In this document: positions 1 to 11,628 of the stretch, in pieces
Position numbering within the stretch: position 1 is the first letter of the stretch
How the letters are laid out: every line of letters starts with the position of its first letter
Assembly (NCBI RefSeq): GCF_963676685.1
Contig: NC_092345.1
Span: 85,749,592 to 85,813,591 of the forward strand
Length of the DNA stretch: 64,000 nucleotides
Origin: Mytilus edulis
Taxonomy: Eukaryota > Mollusca > Bivalvia > Mytilida > Mytilidae
Direction of reading: 5' to 3'
Notes under the pieces: generated by a model
The model's input: the letters and a program-made list of their open reading frames with translations, nothing else
The model's database searches: none
What the model was told of the DNA's origin: nothing
Made by a program: the position numbers and the translations under genes

Positions 1-1241
1 CCCCGAACCCCTCTTTTTGATCCGCCACTGGATCAGTGAGGTAGCACTTCTCGAAAAAGTTAATTCAAGTTTTTGAAAATGATTAGAGCTAAACCAAATT
101 ACCGTCTACAGTTATGACCAACACACTTTAGAAATGGAGTAATTCCCGAAAACCCCACTAGTTCTGAAAATGCGTAGATACATTCGTGCATTAATTAAGC
201 GAACACAGACGAGCCATGACTATAGCAATAGGTTCATGAAGTAATCTGTACAGTATAATAGCCATACTTTCGAGAACTACTCTTTAAGACATACTTTAAT
301 TGAAACTAACGAAAATTCCTCAAGATTTTAAAGCTTTATTAAATATATAATTAAACATGGTATATACTATGAATATCGTTCAGCATATATTATGATTATC
401 AATCTTATCTTAATAAATTTTAAGACGAACATTTATAAAGGCGGTCAAATTATTTGTTGGTGAATAACGACTAACGGAAATGCAGTGAAAATCTTAAACT
501 TTGAAAAATATGATAATGTTTACTCTTCTGATGCATCTGCTAAAATGTCAGTTTGTCAATCAAAGCATTCTCAGTATGTGCGTAAAAACCAACAAATTAC
601 ATGCAATTACTCATTTTAGCACGTTGTCAGTCTTACTAATACGTACACTTACACGTATATATGCATGTTATATGTAATCTATGACGACAATATGTTCACA
701 CTAAATAATAAATCAATTGCACATATTCGATATAATTTCTGTAGAACAATGAAATTGTGTAAAAATCAAAACAATGAACAAATAAGTATGAAACAAATAA
801 CAAGGACTGTCATCTGACACTTCATATAAATTGTTTATAAAAAGTATGTCAATTCTTGAACAATAAATAATAAACATCAGTATATGTGTTAAATACATGA
901 AACCAGCTAAAGGCGAACAATTTATAACATTTAATGACAGATCAAAGGCAAATTAAAATAAAAAAAGAAAGTAGTGAATTTATAATTTATTCATATTTAT
1001 TCCATTGCTAGATCAAAGATCCAACTGAAATTATATACATTTATTAATTCATTTTTAAAAACCAAACTTAATGTTAAAACAAATGAATTAATGTTAATAC
1101 ACTTCATTTTTAATTTCGCCAAGTTGCCTTTCCATGAAGATGAATTCAGGCTTTTTAATGCATTGACACAGTTTTCCTAGTAAATTACGCACTTCATATT
1201 TTCTGAGGAAGTTTTATCACACATATATATTTTCAATCATT
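1..1241. other. AT-rich intergenic DNA, no gene seen
   Basis: No reading frame longer than about 60 codons, no recognisable exon and no clear repeat boundary is visible. The only thing to note is strong AT richness, as in the rest of the intergenic part. Confidence 0.6.
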
Positions 1242-1353
<112 letters not shown>

Positions 1354-1408
1354 TGATATTAATAATATTTTTTTTTTATATTTTAATTCGGTGATAAGGA
1401 CTATATGA

Positions 1409-1555
1409 CCTTGTGTGATACAACATGAATAATCTACGAAAGAGTACTTTGAAAGCCAAGCGTAATGTTAAAACAATTGACACATTTCATCCAACAGTAT
1501 ATATATATATTTCAAAGTACTCTTACACAGAAATATAATGTTGTATCACACAAGG
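1409..1555. mobile_element. Small fold-back (MITE-like) element
   Basis: The two ends are exact inverted copies: 1409-1426 (starts CCTTGTGTGATACAACAT) pairs with 1538-1555. Inside them a second pair, 1440-1454 (AAGAGTACTTTGAAA) and 1510-1524, is also exactly inverted. The whole 147-bp unit would fold into one long hairpin with an internal bulge. It has no coding capacity. No clean target-site duplication was found, so its class is open. Confidence 0.65.
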
Positions 1556-2584
1556 ACAAATTATTTACTTAATAATAATAACAAAAATAATGGCGTTATG
1601 AGAAGATTGCATAGACATGTAACACCTGTAAGCAGTAACAGCCTAAAATCTGATATGACCTGCATATTATCAAGGAAATGGTGTTGCATTAAACATGAAG
1701 TTGATTGAGCAAGACTGTTACAAAGGATATTCTGAAGCACAAACGACTTAAAAGTGGACACAACACTTTTCAAGGTTGATGACCAGAAAAAATAAAAACA
1801 AGAATATATAGCCGGATAGATTACATAGATCATTTATTTGGAAAACTACGTTTCTTCGATTTATCATTATATAACATTTCCATTGGCGAAGATGAAGGGT
1901 AAAATTAGACATTTTTTTTCAGATTCGATATTATCGAAAAATAAATAAAGTCACTATGCAACTTTAGAAAATCAAAATAAAGAAAGAAACTCGTAAAATA
2001 TTAACTATCAATTGACACAGATCTAATCTAACTATTTTCATACATTTATTAGCAATCATTTATGACATTATTTTATTGTAGTTATATATATATTCCCATA
2101 ATAAGAGGATTGTAGTAAAGCAGGTAGAAATACAATGCATAACAGATACTAATATGAGAAGTAAGTTTATCACTTATCCTTAAATGATTTGACATGATCG
2201 CTCTCCTATATCGTCAATTGAATTGTATGTACCTGCAATCTTTGTCGTAAATTTAATTTTGATTACTCTCCAAACACAAGTCGAGGTATCCCCGCTACGG
2301 GATTGTACTAATGTTTGTTAAAAATACAAGATAAAATAAAGTTTCAGTGCAAAATATGGGATACAACTTGAATACATATAGTATTTAGAATACTTGATTA
2401 ACTATTTTTTTCTGTTTAAAGTGTATTTTCTTGTTTACGAATAAGAATTTTTTCCACCAAATTAGGACTCGAAGAGGGTATCTAACATAAAGCCATATGG
2501 TTGATAAACTTTGAAAAGGTGACCTCGGATGGATTTGTTTTTTCTCTTTATATCCTTTTTGGTCATAAGCTCCTCGTGTGTTCA
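1556..2584. other. Intergenic DNA, no gene seen
   Basis: Only short chance reading frames. No exon with plausible splice signals and protein similarity was recognised on either strand. Confidence 0.55.
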
Positions 2585-2700
2585 AGGTAATTTTATATCC
2601 TTGGCTTTTTTGTTTTATTAGCTAAGCGTTCCTGATGAAAATAACTAGACAACTAGACCTAATAGCCTTTCGGACGCATCAAAATTAGAAACAAGTTATA
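2585..2700 (+). mobile_element. Retrozyme fragment (variant B), plus strand
   Basis: Resembles the inverted complement of the ribozyme part of the unit at 2972-3375. The stem I strand GCGTTC and the core CTGATGA (2632-2638) are present. The part that should hold GAAA is replaced by unrelated sequence, but GGACGC, the other stem I strand, follows near 2672. The ribozyme is therefore broken. It lies about 300 bp from the better copy in opposite orientation. Confidence 0.5.
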
Positions 2701-2971
2701 ACGATTACCCAATTTGCATAACAGTAATAATATATATAGTGAATATTAACATACAAAAGATAAAATATTAATTCTGAGCACATTGGTTTTTGTAATAAGA
2801 TTAATACTGGTGTTTCAGTTTTCATACTGGGGTCAAAGTGACCAGGGAGGTGTTCTGCGAATACTCTACACAAGACAAAATGTGTCAGTGCATTAAGGAG
2901 AATCTTTTTGCTACTAATCCGTATGACACGAAAAAAGTAATGCGAGAGAACAATATTATTATTATAAAAAT

Positions 2972-3375
2972 TTGAAAACAACACGTTTAATAATTTCAGG
3001 CGTCCGAGGCGCTTTTCTGGATTTACATTCATCAGGAACGCTCAAAGCCAAACATTTGAAATCCGAGGATGTATAAGTACCGAAACCGTTGAAGAGCTAT
3101 ATATATAACAAAAATACCTAAAATAAATAGCCAAATTTATCTAAAGTCAACTTTGCCTGAGGCAGTTGAAACCTTAGTTTCTAAATAATTTAAAAAATTT
3201 ATAAATGGACAATTTTTGAAAGGTTTGTTAAATTATGTCATTACCGAAGTACTGACTACTGAGCTGATGATACCCTCGGGAACTGATAGACCAGGAGAGG
3301 TATCGACCCAGTGATGTAAAAAATTGAAAACAACACGTTTAATAATTTCATGCGTCCGAAGCGCTTTTCTGAATA
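2972..3375 (-). mobile_element. Retrozyme-type repeat, 1.1 units, variant B hammerhead
   Basis: A direct repeat of about 40 bp (beginning at 2972 and again at 3324, 352 bp apart) marks the ends of one monomer plus a partial second one. The body at 3240-3320 matches the body of the variant A copies at 6113-6482 and 31500-31850. On the minus strand the unit carries a hammerhead-like core at 3000-3041. The second unit keeps GAAA and stem III (3352-3369) but lacks the CTGATGA half, so it is truncated. No protein is encoded. The class is inferred from published metazoan retrozymes (non-coding ~300-400-bp repeats with hammerhead ribozymes). Confidence 0.6.
3000..3041 (-). ncRNA. Hammerhead ribozyme-like motif, variant B
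   Basis: Minus strand order: stem I GCGTTC (3041-3036), CTGATGA (3035-3029), an 11-nt stem II segment, GAAA (3017-3014), a short palindromic stem III, UC cleavage position, then GGACGC (3005-3000). GCGTTC and GGACGC pair over 6 bp with one wobble. Stem II does not pair convincingly in this copy, so activity is doubtful, but all invariant core bases are there. Confidence 0.5.
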
Positions 3376-5134
3376 TTTGTCACATGTAGAAGATATATCT
3401 GAAATAAGTAATTTTATCGCATTCGTTAAACATCGACTTTAGTTTAACTAAAAAAAATATATATGCTATTAACTTTAAATAGAGTATAAAAGTCATGAAT
3501 AGTAACAGAGTGTATCAGTGTGTAACAGTTTGAAGCTGGAATTTATTAAAAATAAATAGTCACAATGCTACTGAAATTTCATTTTTTGTTAAAACTACAT
3601 TAAAGTAACAAAAACCTATATCAAACACAGCTGAAATATATTTAAACGTATATTAATTTTGACTCTCAACAGGACTACTGACAAAATAAGACAATTTGTC
3701 TGCTCTATTTAATGGCACATGTCAATCAACTACTTAGAGAAAACCAGGGGGCATGGTGTCCGGGTTAAGAATGAAAGTTCTATGCAGGAGCAAGAAAAAT
3801 TGCTGAATCAGCAATACCTTCAGACGTCATTTCTACATGAGATATAATTTTATCATACCTAATTCATTTAAACAGCTGGTGTCAAATATTTACAGAAACT
3901 AAACCAGGGTTATACTATATACATTTAGGATATTTAAATCAATTGTAAATCAAGTCAGCGAGATTATTTATCAGGTGTCAAATCTTAATGATTTCTTATA
4001 TCAACACGATAAACAAATTATCCATACTGTATATTATTTCAACCAAATAATAATTATAACAGTGTCATATAGCTTTTGTAATATCTCCTAAATGGAAAGA
4101 CTGAATACTAAAGCATTTCATACAATTCCGATGTAATTTCGTACGAAGGTAATCAGAAGATCTAAGAGGTGTCAAATACAATGTAAACTTATGTAATTCA
4201 AACAAAATGTAGTAAATTGAGAGCGGAAAATGCCAATTGATGCTTGCTTACAATTCTTTCTTTGTGCAGGTATAATATTAAGGATGCTAATATACGAGAT
4301 ATATATATATATATATATATTGAATATTTTTGTAATGAGACATCTATATTACTAAATGAAGAGTTGAAATAGGGTGTCGCGTTTTCTTCTTTTACATAGA
4401 ATCCAGGAATATTGTTTTTAAAATCGGAAAAAAAACCCAGTTCGGATCGACCGTCCTTCACGACGTTCGGCTCTAAAATTTACGTACCGTCATCATTTCC
4501 GTCATTGCACGTCTGCTCGGCAAAATTGAAATTTTATTTCGAAGCAGATACGGTAAATATTGACCTTACACTGAAACACTTTGTGATACACATTCCCTTG
4601 ACGCTATCAGCAATTTAACAACATAACGTCAAGGGCTTTTCCTTCCGGGGAACCACATCAATTCAACATGAAAAGGGTGGGGGATTACTTTAATTTTCGA
4701 TTAAAAATTGCCACTTTTCACTCTATGTGTCATGATTAAATTAAAGGTATTTTGATCAGCGCAATGCATCTAGGGTATAAGTTTACAATGACATGTATAT
4801 CCTATGTGAACCAGAGTGTATTAATTATTTCGCGGATATTTTCTAGTCATTTAATATAAATAGATGAGAGCTGTGACGTCATACAGCGATAGATGTCTTA
4901 AGCTGTGTTTGTACACGGTACGAGTTTCCCTCCGATTTTCCTCCGAATTGATATCCTCGCGTAGATAAATCGTACAGAGTACGATATATGCAGCTATTGC
5001 TTAGTTGGCGTAAGCAAAACAATTAACATTGCGAATTTAAGAGTTAACAATAACATACAGTCTTCAGCAGTAGCAGTAATATTTACGATATGTACAAAAT
5101 AATGAACGAACAATAAATATGAAATATAGCGACA
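3376..5134. other. Intergenic DNA, no gene seen
   Basis: Contains a short (AT)n run near 4300-4320 and an inverted pair CCCTTGACG/CGTCAAGGG around 4596-4635. Reading frames around 4200-4620 lie on both strands over the same bases and resemble nothing known. No supported gene. Confidence 0.5.
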
Positions 5135-5275
5135 AACGACAACCGTACTGGATTACAGATATTGATTAAACTAGTTTGAAGGCGCCGACCCTCCCCAACA
5201 TTGGACAATCATGGTGTACAACACAAGAACAAACCATAAAAATCAGTTGAAGTTCAACTCATCAGATTGACACAA
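5135..5275 (-). repeat. Fragment of the 430-bp mussel repeat (family 1)
   Basis: Matches part of the full copies at 10560-11005 and 57690-58108, reversed relative to the first: the segment with ACAAACGACAACC and the segment near CATAAAAATCAGTTGAA. Diverged and truncated. Confidence 0.5.
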
Positions 5276-5779
5276 AGCAGATGTAAATCTAACAAAAAAC
5301 ACGGACCGGACTTGATAGGTGACTTATACATCCCCTTAAAAATGCAGTAAGTACAGGTGTACTCTGACAGTTACTGACTGATAGCTAGTTCAAAGCTTAT
5401 AACAATTAAATAAAAAGTCATGCATCTCACTCCAAAATATTAAGCTGGCTGTGTTTGCAATAAATGTATAAAACAACGAAATAAAGAGAGAATGAAGACA
5501 CGATGTTATAGAACGCCTAGAATTAATTTGTACAGCACATCAATGCATAAAATTAATTAAGCGAATTATTGTTCATTTAAATAATAACCAGGTGAAATAG
5601 TAAACAATACTGATATACAAACTTTTATCAATAAGGTTTTAAGCACAAAAAAAAGAAGATTCAAACAATTTCTTAACTTATTTGATTTATGAATAATACA
5701 ACCATTATAATCTCCGTATGTCTTTATTCTAGTCCTTCCTGTAGCTTGGTGAATGTTTCTTATACAATGCAAACGACGT

Positions 5780-6112
5780 AGCCATCGACAGAAAAAGAAA
5801 GCTTAAAGAACTGACAACGACATGACTAAATGAAAAAGACAGACAAAAATAGTACACAAAGCATAACAAAGAGAAAAATAACGACTAATTAACACGAACC
5901 TCACCAAAACCTGGATGCGATCTCAGGTGCTTCGGAAGGACAAACAGGTCCGGCTGCTCCACATGTGAAATCAGTCGTATTGCTCAAGATAGCACAAACC
6001 CGGAATAAGTCGAATTTGGTACGTCACATTTGTGAAAAGGGAACGGGATTGAAGTTACGACATGAGGAACATATCCGCTATCTGTGAAACGGATGTTCCA
6101 TAACGGTCAATA
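5780..6112 (-). mobile_element. Penelope-like element 3' tail, first part
   Basis: Matches the tails at 21395-21720 and 23945-24300 along its whole length (segments such as GATCTCAGGTGCTTCGGA and CCATAACGGTCAA). In the better copies this sequence, read on the minus strand, is the last codons of a reverse transcriptase plus the 3' UTR. The fragment stops at 6112 exactly where a retrozyme begins and resumes at 6483, so it is split by an insertion. Confidence 0.65.
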
Positions 6113-6482
6113 GTTATCAAAGGTACCAGGATTATAATCTAATACGCCAGACGCGCGTTTCGTCTACATAAGACTCATCAGTGATGCTCAGATCAAAATA
6201 GTTATAAAGCCAAACAAGTACAAAGTTGAAGAGCATTAAGACCCAAAAATTCCCAATAATGGACCAAATACTGCTAAGGTAATCTATGCCTGGGATAAGA
6301 AAATTCTTAGTTTTTCGAAATATTTAAAGTTTTGAAAACAGAAAATTTATATAACTGACCATATAATTGATATTCGTGTCAACGCGGAAGTGTTGACTAA
6401 TGGGCTGGTGATACCATCTGGAACGAAACGTCCACCAGCAGTGGTAACGACCCAGTGGTGTAAAAAGTTATCAAAGGTACCA
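6113..6482 (-). mobile_element. Retrozyme (variant A) inserted into a PLE tail
   Basis: A ~370-bp non-coding unit with the near-identical direct repeat AGTTATCAAAGGTACCAGG at both ends (6114 and 6466), about 351 bp apart. This is what a slightly longer-than-unit-length copy of a circular or tandem template would give. It carries one hammerhead ribozyme on the minus strand. On both sides the PLE tail sequence continues without loss. No reading frame of note. Retrozymes are known to be transcribed as small circular RNAs in mussels; that this copy does so is inference. Confidence 0.75.
6143..6188 (-). ncRNA. Hammerhead ribozyme, variant A
   Basis: Minus strand: stem I strand ending at 6182, CTGATGA (6181-6175), stem II GTC (6174-6172) with a 7-nt loop and GAC (6164-6162), GAAA (6161-6158), palindromic stem III (ACGCGCGT, 6158-6151), cleavage after GTC at 6150, then stem I return strand TGGCGT. 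All invariant core bases are intact; one mismatch in stem I (A against C). Stem III is too short to be stable alone, as in known type I hammerheads that work as dimers. Confidence 0.8.
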
Positions 6483-6620
6483 GGATTCAACCTACTCGTC
6501 ATGGTGTCAATAAAATTAACGAAGGGATGATTTCAATTTTACAATTTGGAGGTCTTGTTTAAATAGCTTTCTTGTGAGCAACAACCCTCTATCAAGGATA
6601 TCATAATTTGTTTTACAAAT
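6483..6620 (-). mobile_element. Penelope-like element 3' tail, second part
   Basis: Continues the tail interrupted at 6112: the segment with GAAGGGATGATTTCAA and GAGCAACAACCCTCTATCAA aligns with 21735-21830. The minus strand would encode the final part of the reverse transcriptase, but the frame is broken. Confidence 0.6.
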
Positions 6621-8089
6621 AAGGACTCATCCCTATGACAAGTATGTCAAGATACTTGTATCTACGTTGGCCCTTAGTTTTTATGAAACAAAGCAATACC
6701 AACTCTTTCAATTTGTCTTTTAGATTGGAATAAGGAATACTTGTGTAAGGTGTAGAAAACTAATACGCAATATGAAAAAAGTCTTAGATTGTATGAACTC
6801 TAAATCATCTTTGGAATTTTGAAGTATTCACATCTGATCCAAGTCACCTCCAAAAATAGGAACGATACGACGTGTTTTTTCATCACATACTAGCGGTTAT
6901 GTTTTTACAGTGTTTGATCTTAAGTCACCGGAATTGTCGTCTTATCAGTTTCTTGTATCTAACCTATTGTGACATTTTGACTGAGTGCGGATTCACATAG
7001 CAGGTGATGAACACATAACAGTATATACTTGCCCTGTCGACGACACGATCAAGCACCGTTTGGAGTTCATGTCATTCTTTTTAGCTTTTGTATGTTAAAC
7101 TAATTTGACTCAAACATCTACTAATGAGAGTTGTCATCTCGGTAAACCACTGTGGCCTTAACTTATTCCTATAACACACCCATTGTGACTAAATTTTCAA
7201 TTTCTTTATGAACATCAAGTCTTAATCTGTGGATTTCTCCGCGCATGTTTCCCATTCTCAATAATCAGACTGGTCATGTTTTTTTTATTGGTCACCTGAA
7301 CATGTCAACAACACTTCTGTGCGAAATGTGTTATCCAAACGAACGAAACACTGCAAGCCTAAATCCAAGAATTGGAACCACAACATTAAAATCCTAGGGA
7401 TTCAGTCGAGAATTATGACAGGTAATGGGTTAAATGCCAAAAAAAAAAAAAGATATGTTTTCTGTTCCCGATTGGGATAGGACTGATAAAAATACAAACA
7501 AACAAAAAACTGGATTGGTCTACGAAAACTTAAGCTAATTTTCATTGACTCAAATATCGGATTTGTGAGTCTGTCACACTACACTGCTTGATAACGAAAT
7601 AGTATAAAGGTATTGACAATTCAATTGGAAACTCAACCCACAAAAGCAAAAATTCTGAAAATTCGGTTTTCTGTTTCTTCAGGAATTTCAACCATTGGTG
7701 TAGAACATGGTCCTCCTTTAATGTTCTCCCAGGATTCCAAAATTACTAAGTGTCAAAAATTGTTTCCCACGAAAATAAATGATCAAAAGTATAACCCACT
7801 TTTAATTTCAAGACATGTTGAAAGAGTTCGTCAAACTTTGTTTCATTTAAAGAAGTGGCCTATGCAGATACAAAGTGTCTTATTTTAGGGAATAATATAT
7901 CATGCCTTGTGAAAATATAAATATACTGTTCTAAAAACCAAAAAAGTCTTTGAATTAAAATAATCAAGAAGGTTGACTTCTTGATTGACAACCTATCTGT
8001 CATTTGTATGTTTGAAGAATGTGTTTTTCAACAAACAATTGGTAACTTTGCTACTCCTCTTGTTTCATTCATATGAGACAGACTTCATA
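6621..8089. other. Intergenic DNA, no supported gene
   Basis: A 91-codon open frame at 7613-7888 (+) resembles nothing recognised and has no upstream or downstream exon signals that support it. A 12-base A run lies at 7440-7451. Nothing else of note. Confidence 0.45.
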
Positions 8090-8275
8090 TCCTCCTCCTA
8101 TACCCCCAATGTGGAAAAAAACACAAACAAACAGTAATGCGTGCAGCAAAACTCAGTTTTAAAGAAGTCTCAGTCCGATGCCAAAAGACATTAAACAAAA
8201 TGACAGTACATTTTGTAATACATAAATTAACAAAGGACTACTAGCAGTTACTGACATGCCAGCTCATGACCCCAA
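8090..8275 (-). repeat. Repeat family 2 fragment
   Basis: Matches 30930-31085 and, inverted, 35520-35700; all share the segment AACAAAGGACTACTAGCAGT and a segment around AAAACTCAGTTTTAAA. About 180 bp, non-coding, nature unknown. Confidence 0.55.
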
Positions 8276-8404
8276 TATAACTGATGGAAAAGATTATGTC
8301 TTTAACTTATGAAAATCTAGCACAATCCCGCCCGTTAGGGGTTAAGTATCATACCATCATGAAATATACGAGAAGAACATATCCTGTATTGATCAGTATT
8401 TATA

Positions 8405-9936
8405 GGAAGACCAATCGTCTCAGCTAATGGTCATCCCACCGAAAAAATATCCGAATTCGTGGATTACTATCTTCGACCACATGTAGAAAACTTGCCATCT
8501 TTTATAAAAGATTCTACAGATTACCTACTAAAAATGCAGGATTTAAACTCTCTACCTGCCAATACTACTCTTGTCACAATGGATGTCACCTCCCTCTATA
8601 CGAATATTCGCCATGCGGATGGTATTGAAGCATGTAGAGAAGTTTGGGACTCTCGAACTCTCAAAATTCCACCTACTGAATGCTTAGTAAAAATGCTTAC
8701 TATGGTCTTGAAAAAGAACAACTTTACATTCCAAGGAGAACACTATTTACAGACAAATGGCACTGCTATGGGTACAAAAATGGCTCACTCTTATGCCAAT
8801 ATATTCATGGGTAAAGTTGAAAAGCAACTGCTGGAGTGCTCCATCGAAAAACCGCTCTCCTGGTATCGATTCATTGATGACGTTGACATGAAATGGGACA
8901 AGGGAGACCAAGAATTACAAATTTTTATAACAAATGCTAACAATCAACACCCTACCATCAAATTCACCCATGAAACATCTAATTCCACCATAAACGTCCT
9001 TGATACATCTAGCATCCTCTCTGTAGGTATAATAAATACAGATATATACTCTAAACCTACAGATACTCATCAATACTTGTCGCCTGAAATTTGCCATCCT
9101 CCACACTGCACGAAGAGCATTCCATACAGCTAAGCTCTCAGAATAAGGCAAATCTGCTCCTCTGAAGACACTGCAAAACAACGTCTGGGGAAGCTCAAAG
9201 GACATTTGAAAAGAAGGGGATATAAACACGAAAACATCAAAAATAGTTTTCGAAAAGCGGAATCCACCCCCAGAAGCAGTCTGCTAACTTACAAAGAAAA
9301 ACAGAAAAGTAAAAGAATCCCATGTGTGCTCACTTACCATCCATGCCTGAGAAATAGTTTCAAGACCATTCGTGATCATTGGACAGCAGTCGAGAAACAT
9401 TGTAAGTTATCCAAAATCTTCCCTGAGTCTCCAATATTGCCTTCAAACAACCTAACAGCATGAGAAATATACTTGTCCGTGCTGACCTTTCCAAACCTTA
9501 CCATACTGTAGGTAATTGCCAGCCTTGTGGGGATAAGCTCTGCAAGTGTTGCAACCAATTGCAGCATTCATCAACATTTCACAGTAAGACCACAGAAAAG
9601 ACATACTTGACATCTTCTGCAATGTTAACTGCAAAAGCTCAAACGTGATGTACGTTCTTGAGTGTCCTATATGTGGTCTCCAATACGTTGGTGAATCTAT
9701 GCAGCCATTTCACATACGCCTTAATGGCCACAGGAGTGACCTCACAAAAAAACCGTATATTCATGTCAGCCAACACTTCAGGTTACCAGATCACAATCTG
9801 AAAGATTTTGATCACATGAAGATCCTTGTGATCGAACATGATTGCACATGGCAACATAGGCAAAGAGAGTATCGGGAGAGGTTTTGGATAAAAGAACTGG
9901 GTGTCCTCCATCCAGTTGGAATCAATAGAAAGAAAT
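8405..9936 (+). pseudogene. Decayed Penelope-like retroelement: RT plus GIY-YIG endonuclease
   Basis: Penelope-like elements copy RNA into DNA and insert it with a C-terminal GIY-YIG nuclease. Visible in order: [19 protein letters not shown] (from 8405), [11 protein letters not shown] (RT motif A region), the loop [18 protein letters not shown], the catalytic RFIDDV near 8870, then a linker and a zinc-knuckle-like CxxC segment, and the GIY-YIG region at about 9645-9935 (MYVLECPICGLQYVGES, later arginine and histidine RLNGH). The frame is broken by a stop at 9131-9133 inside a region that continues in the same frame, and by two frameshifts near 9460 and 9605. The N-terminal part before 8405 is missing. 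So this is a 5'-truncated, inactive copy. The catalytic Asp pair and the nuclease core residues are still present. Confidence 0.88.
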
Positions 9937-10559
9937 AATTAAAATTACAGTCTAATGTTTATATTATTATATTCAGGATTTTGGATTAAAATCAATCGAC
10001 CAAAACTTACCTGTATTATTACTGATCTATGTTTACACCTTATACATTGTATATCAGTATTGTTAAAAACTTTTAACACTGAGGAAGGCCATTTGTTGAG
10101 TCGAAATATTTGCAATTATTGTATAATTTATATCATCTGTTTTTCCATCTTTGTGCGATGATATTCAACACTTTTTAGTGTTTTGTTTTCCATCTATTTG
10201 TCATTATTGTTAAACAATCTTTTAGACTCATATAATTTTTCCTGTTTGTGTTTTATTGTCAACTTTGATGATCCAATACCTGTTTTTAAAAGTTTACTGG
10301 TTGGTAGATTCTTTTAGACTCGATATATATATATATATATTTTGCTTTTTCAATCAGAACAATGTAACATAGTCAATTATTTTTATGCTAAATATATGAA
10401 AGATGACAAACTAAAGATATGGTTGAACTGGTCAATTGATAATTAGTGAAACGATTCCTTGCAGTTTATTATATATCGTGCAGGTAAACATATTGACCCT
10501 TTGCATAGCATGAGTTGCAAGATATATACTGGTCTTAGACCATAATTAAATACATTTTA
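9937..10559 (+). other. PLE 3' tail and AT-rich spacer
   Basis: Directly after the endonuclease stop. At 10079-10106 lies CTGAGGA followed by GAAA, the arrangement seen in hammerhead motifs that PLE tails often carry, but the intervening stem II does not pair. A short (TA)n run lies at 10322-10340. Confidence 0.4.
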
Positions 10560-11005
10560 GTTTACAAATACGGTTTTTGTCCATCTGATGAGTTAAGCCT
10601 TTTTCAACTGATTTTTATACATCGTTCTTATGTTGTACTGTTATACCACTGTCCCAGGTTAGGGGGAGGGTTTGGACCCCCCTTACATGTTTAACACCGC
10701 CACATTATTTGTGTATGTGCCTGTCCCAAGTTAGGAGCCTGTAATTCAGTGGTTGTCGTTTGTTTATGTGTTACATATTTGTTTTTCGTTTATGTTTTTT
10801 TATATACATAAGGCCGTTAGTTTTCGTTTGAATTGCTTTACATTGTCTTATCGGGACCTTTTATAGCTGACTATGCGGTATGGGCTTTGCTCATTGTTGA
10901 AGGCCGTACGGTGACCTACAGTTGTTAATGTCTGTGTCATTTTGGTCTCTTGTGGACAGTTGCCTCATTGGCAATCATACCACATCTTCTTTTTTATATT
11001 TATAG
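10560..11005 (+). repeat. Family 1 repeat, near full-length copy
   Basis: A ~440-bp non-coding repeat. The best other copy is inverted at 57690-58108. It begins with CCATCTGATGAGTTAAGCC and ends with CAATCATACCACATCTTC. At least nine shorter copies lie elsewhere in the window in both orientations, which shows it is a dispersed mobile family. No conserved protein and no clear terminal repeats, so class unknown (SINE-like or the tail of a larger element). Confidence 0.75.
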
Positions 11006-11496
11006 TTTTTTTTCTGCTGTATTCTTGGAAAAAGGGAAAATAGAAAAAAGAACAATCTTACAAGTAGGCCCAAAGTTATATGTTTATAGAAATAAGTAAA
11101 CAAGTGAAAAATTGGTTGTTGAATATAGTGACTAGTCTAACGGTGTAAAAGAGACAACGTTTGCCTGCATAACGAATCATACTAATGTTTAAAGGCTATA
11201 AAACAGAAATTTCAAAAGGAAAACTGTATTTTATACTTTTAATTATCGTATTTTTGTAAACTTGACATCAATAGGTTCTCTATATATTTCAATATGATAA
11301 CTGCAGTATTCTGTCCTCAATACATAGCCAATATCGTCATTACATACATATTCAGTTAAAAAAAACTACTGAATATTCTTACATTTGTCATGTTTTGTGC
11401 AACTAGTTCAATTTGGCAGCATTACTCCATTTACAATATGCCACTCTTTTATAAATTCAGTTACAGTATTCGGTGTTTCAAACAAATTATAAAATT
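11006..11496 (-). other. Probable ABITRAM 3' UTR and flank
   Basis: Lies just after the ABITRAM stop codon on the minus strand. No coding capacity. A variant poly(A) signal ATTAAA (minus strand) occurs near 11240; no canonical AATAAA was found close by, so the transcript end is uncertain. Confidence 0.4.
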
Positions 11497-11628
11497 TCAA
11501 CTTCCTCCAGCATCTGGAAGGTCAAATATTCTTTGTCTGTATTCTTCCTCTGTTTTTAACTTTTTAAGAACTTGTTCATGGTCTTTAAGCTTCGGTAACA
11601 CAATGGCGATGTATCCTTCTGTAAGTGG
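11497..11628 (-). CDS. ABITRAM: ABITRAM exon 5 (C-terminal)
   Basis: Acceptor CAG at 11631-11629; codes PLTEGYIAIVLPKLKDHEQ and on to the C-terminus DLPDAGGS, then a stop at 11499-11497. 43 residues. The TEGYIA-V-LPK block is the most conserved part of the family. Confidence 0.95.
   Translation of the reverse strand, partial: PLTEGYIAIVLPKLKDHEQVLKKLKTEEEYRQRIFDLPDAGGS

Noticed and set aside
4198..4618. Overlapping frames on both strands as a small gene
   Set aside because: Neither resembles a known protein and they overlap each other on the same bases; no splice or promoter support.
10079..10106. Hammerhead ribozyme in the tail of the GIY-YIG PLE
   Set aside because: CTGAGGA and GAAA are present, but stem II does not pair and no cleavage triplet with a stem I partner could be found.
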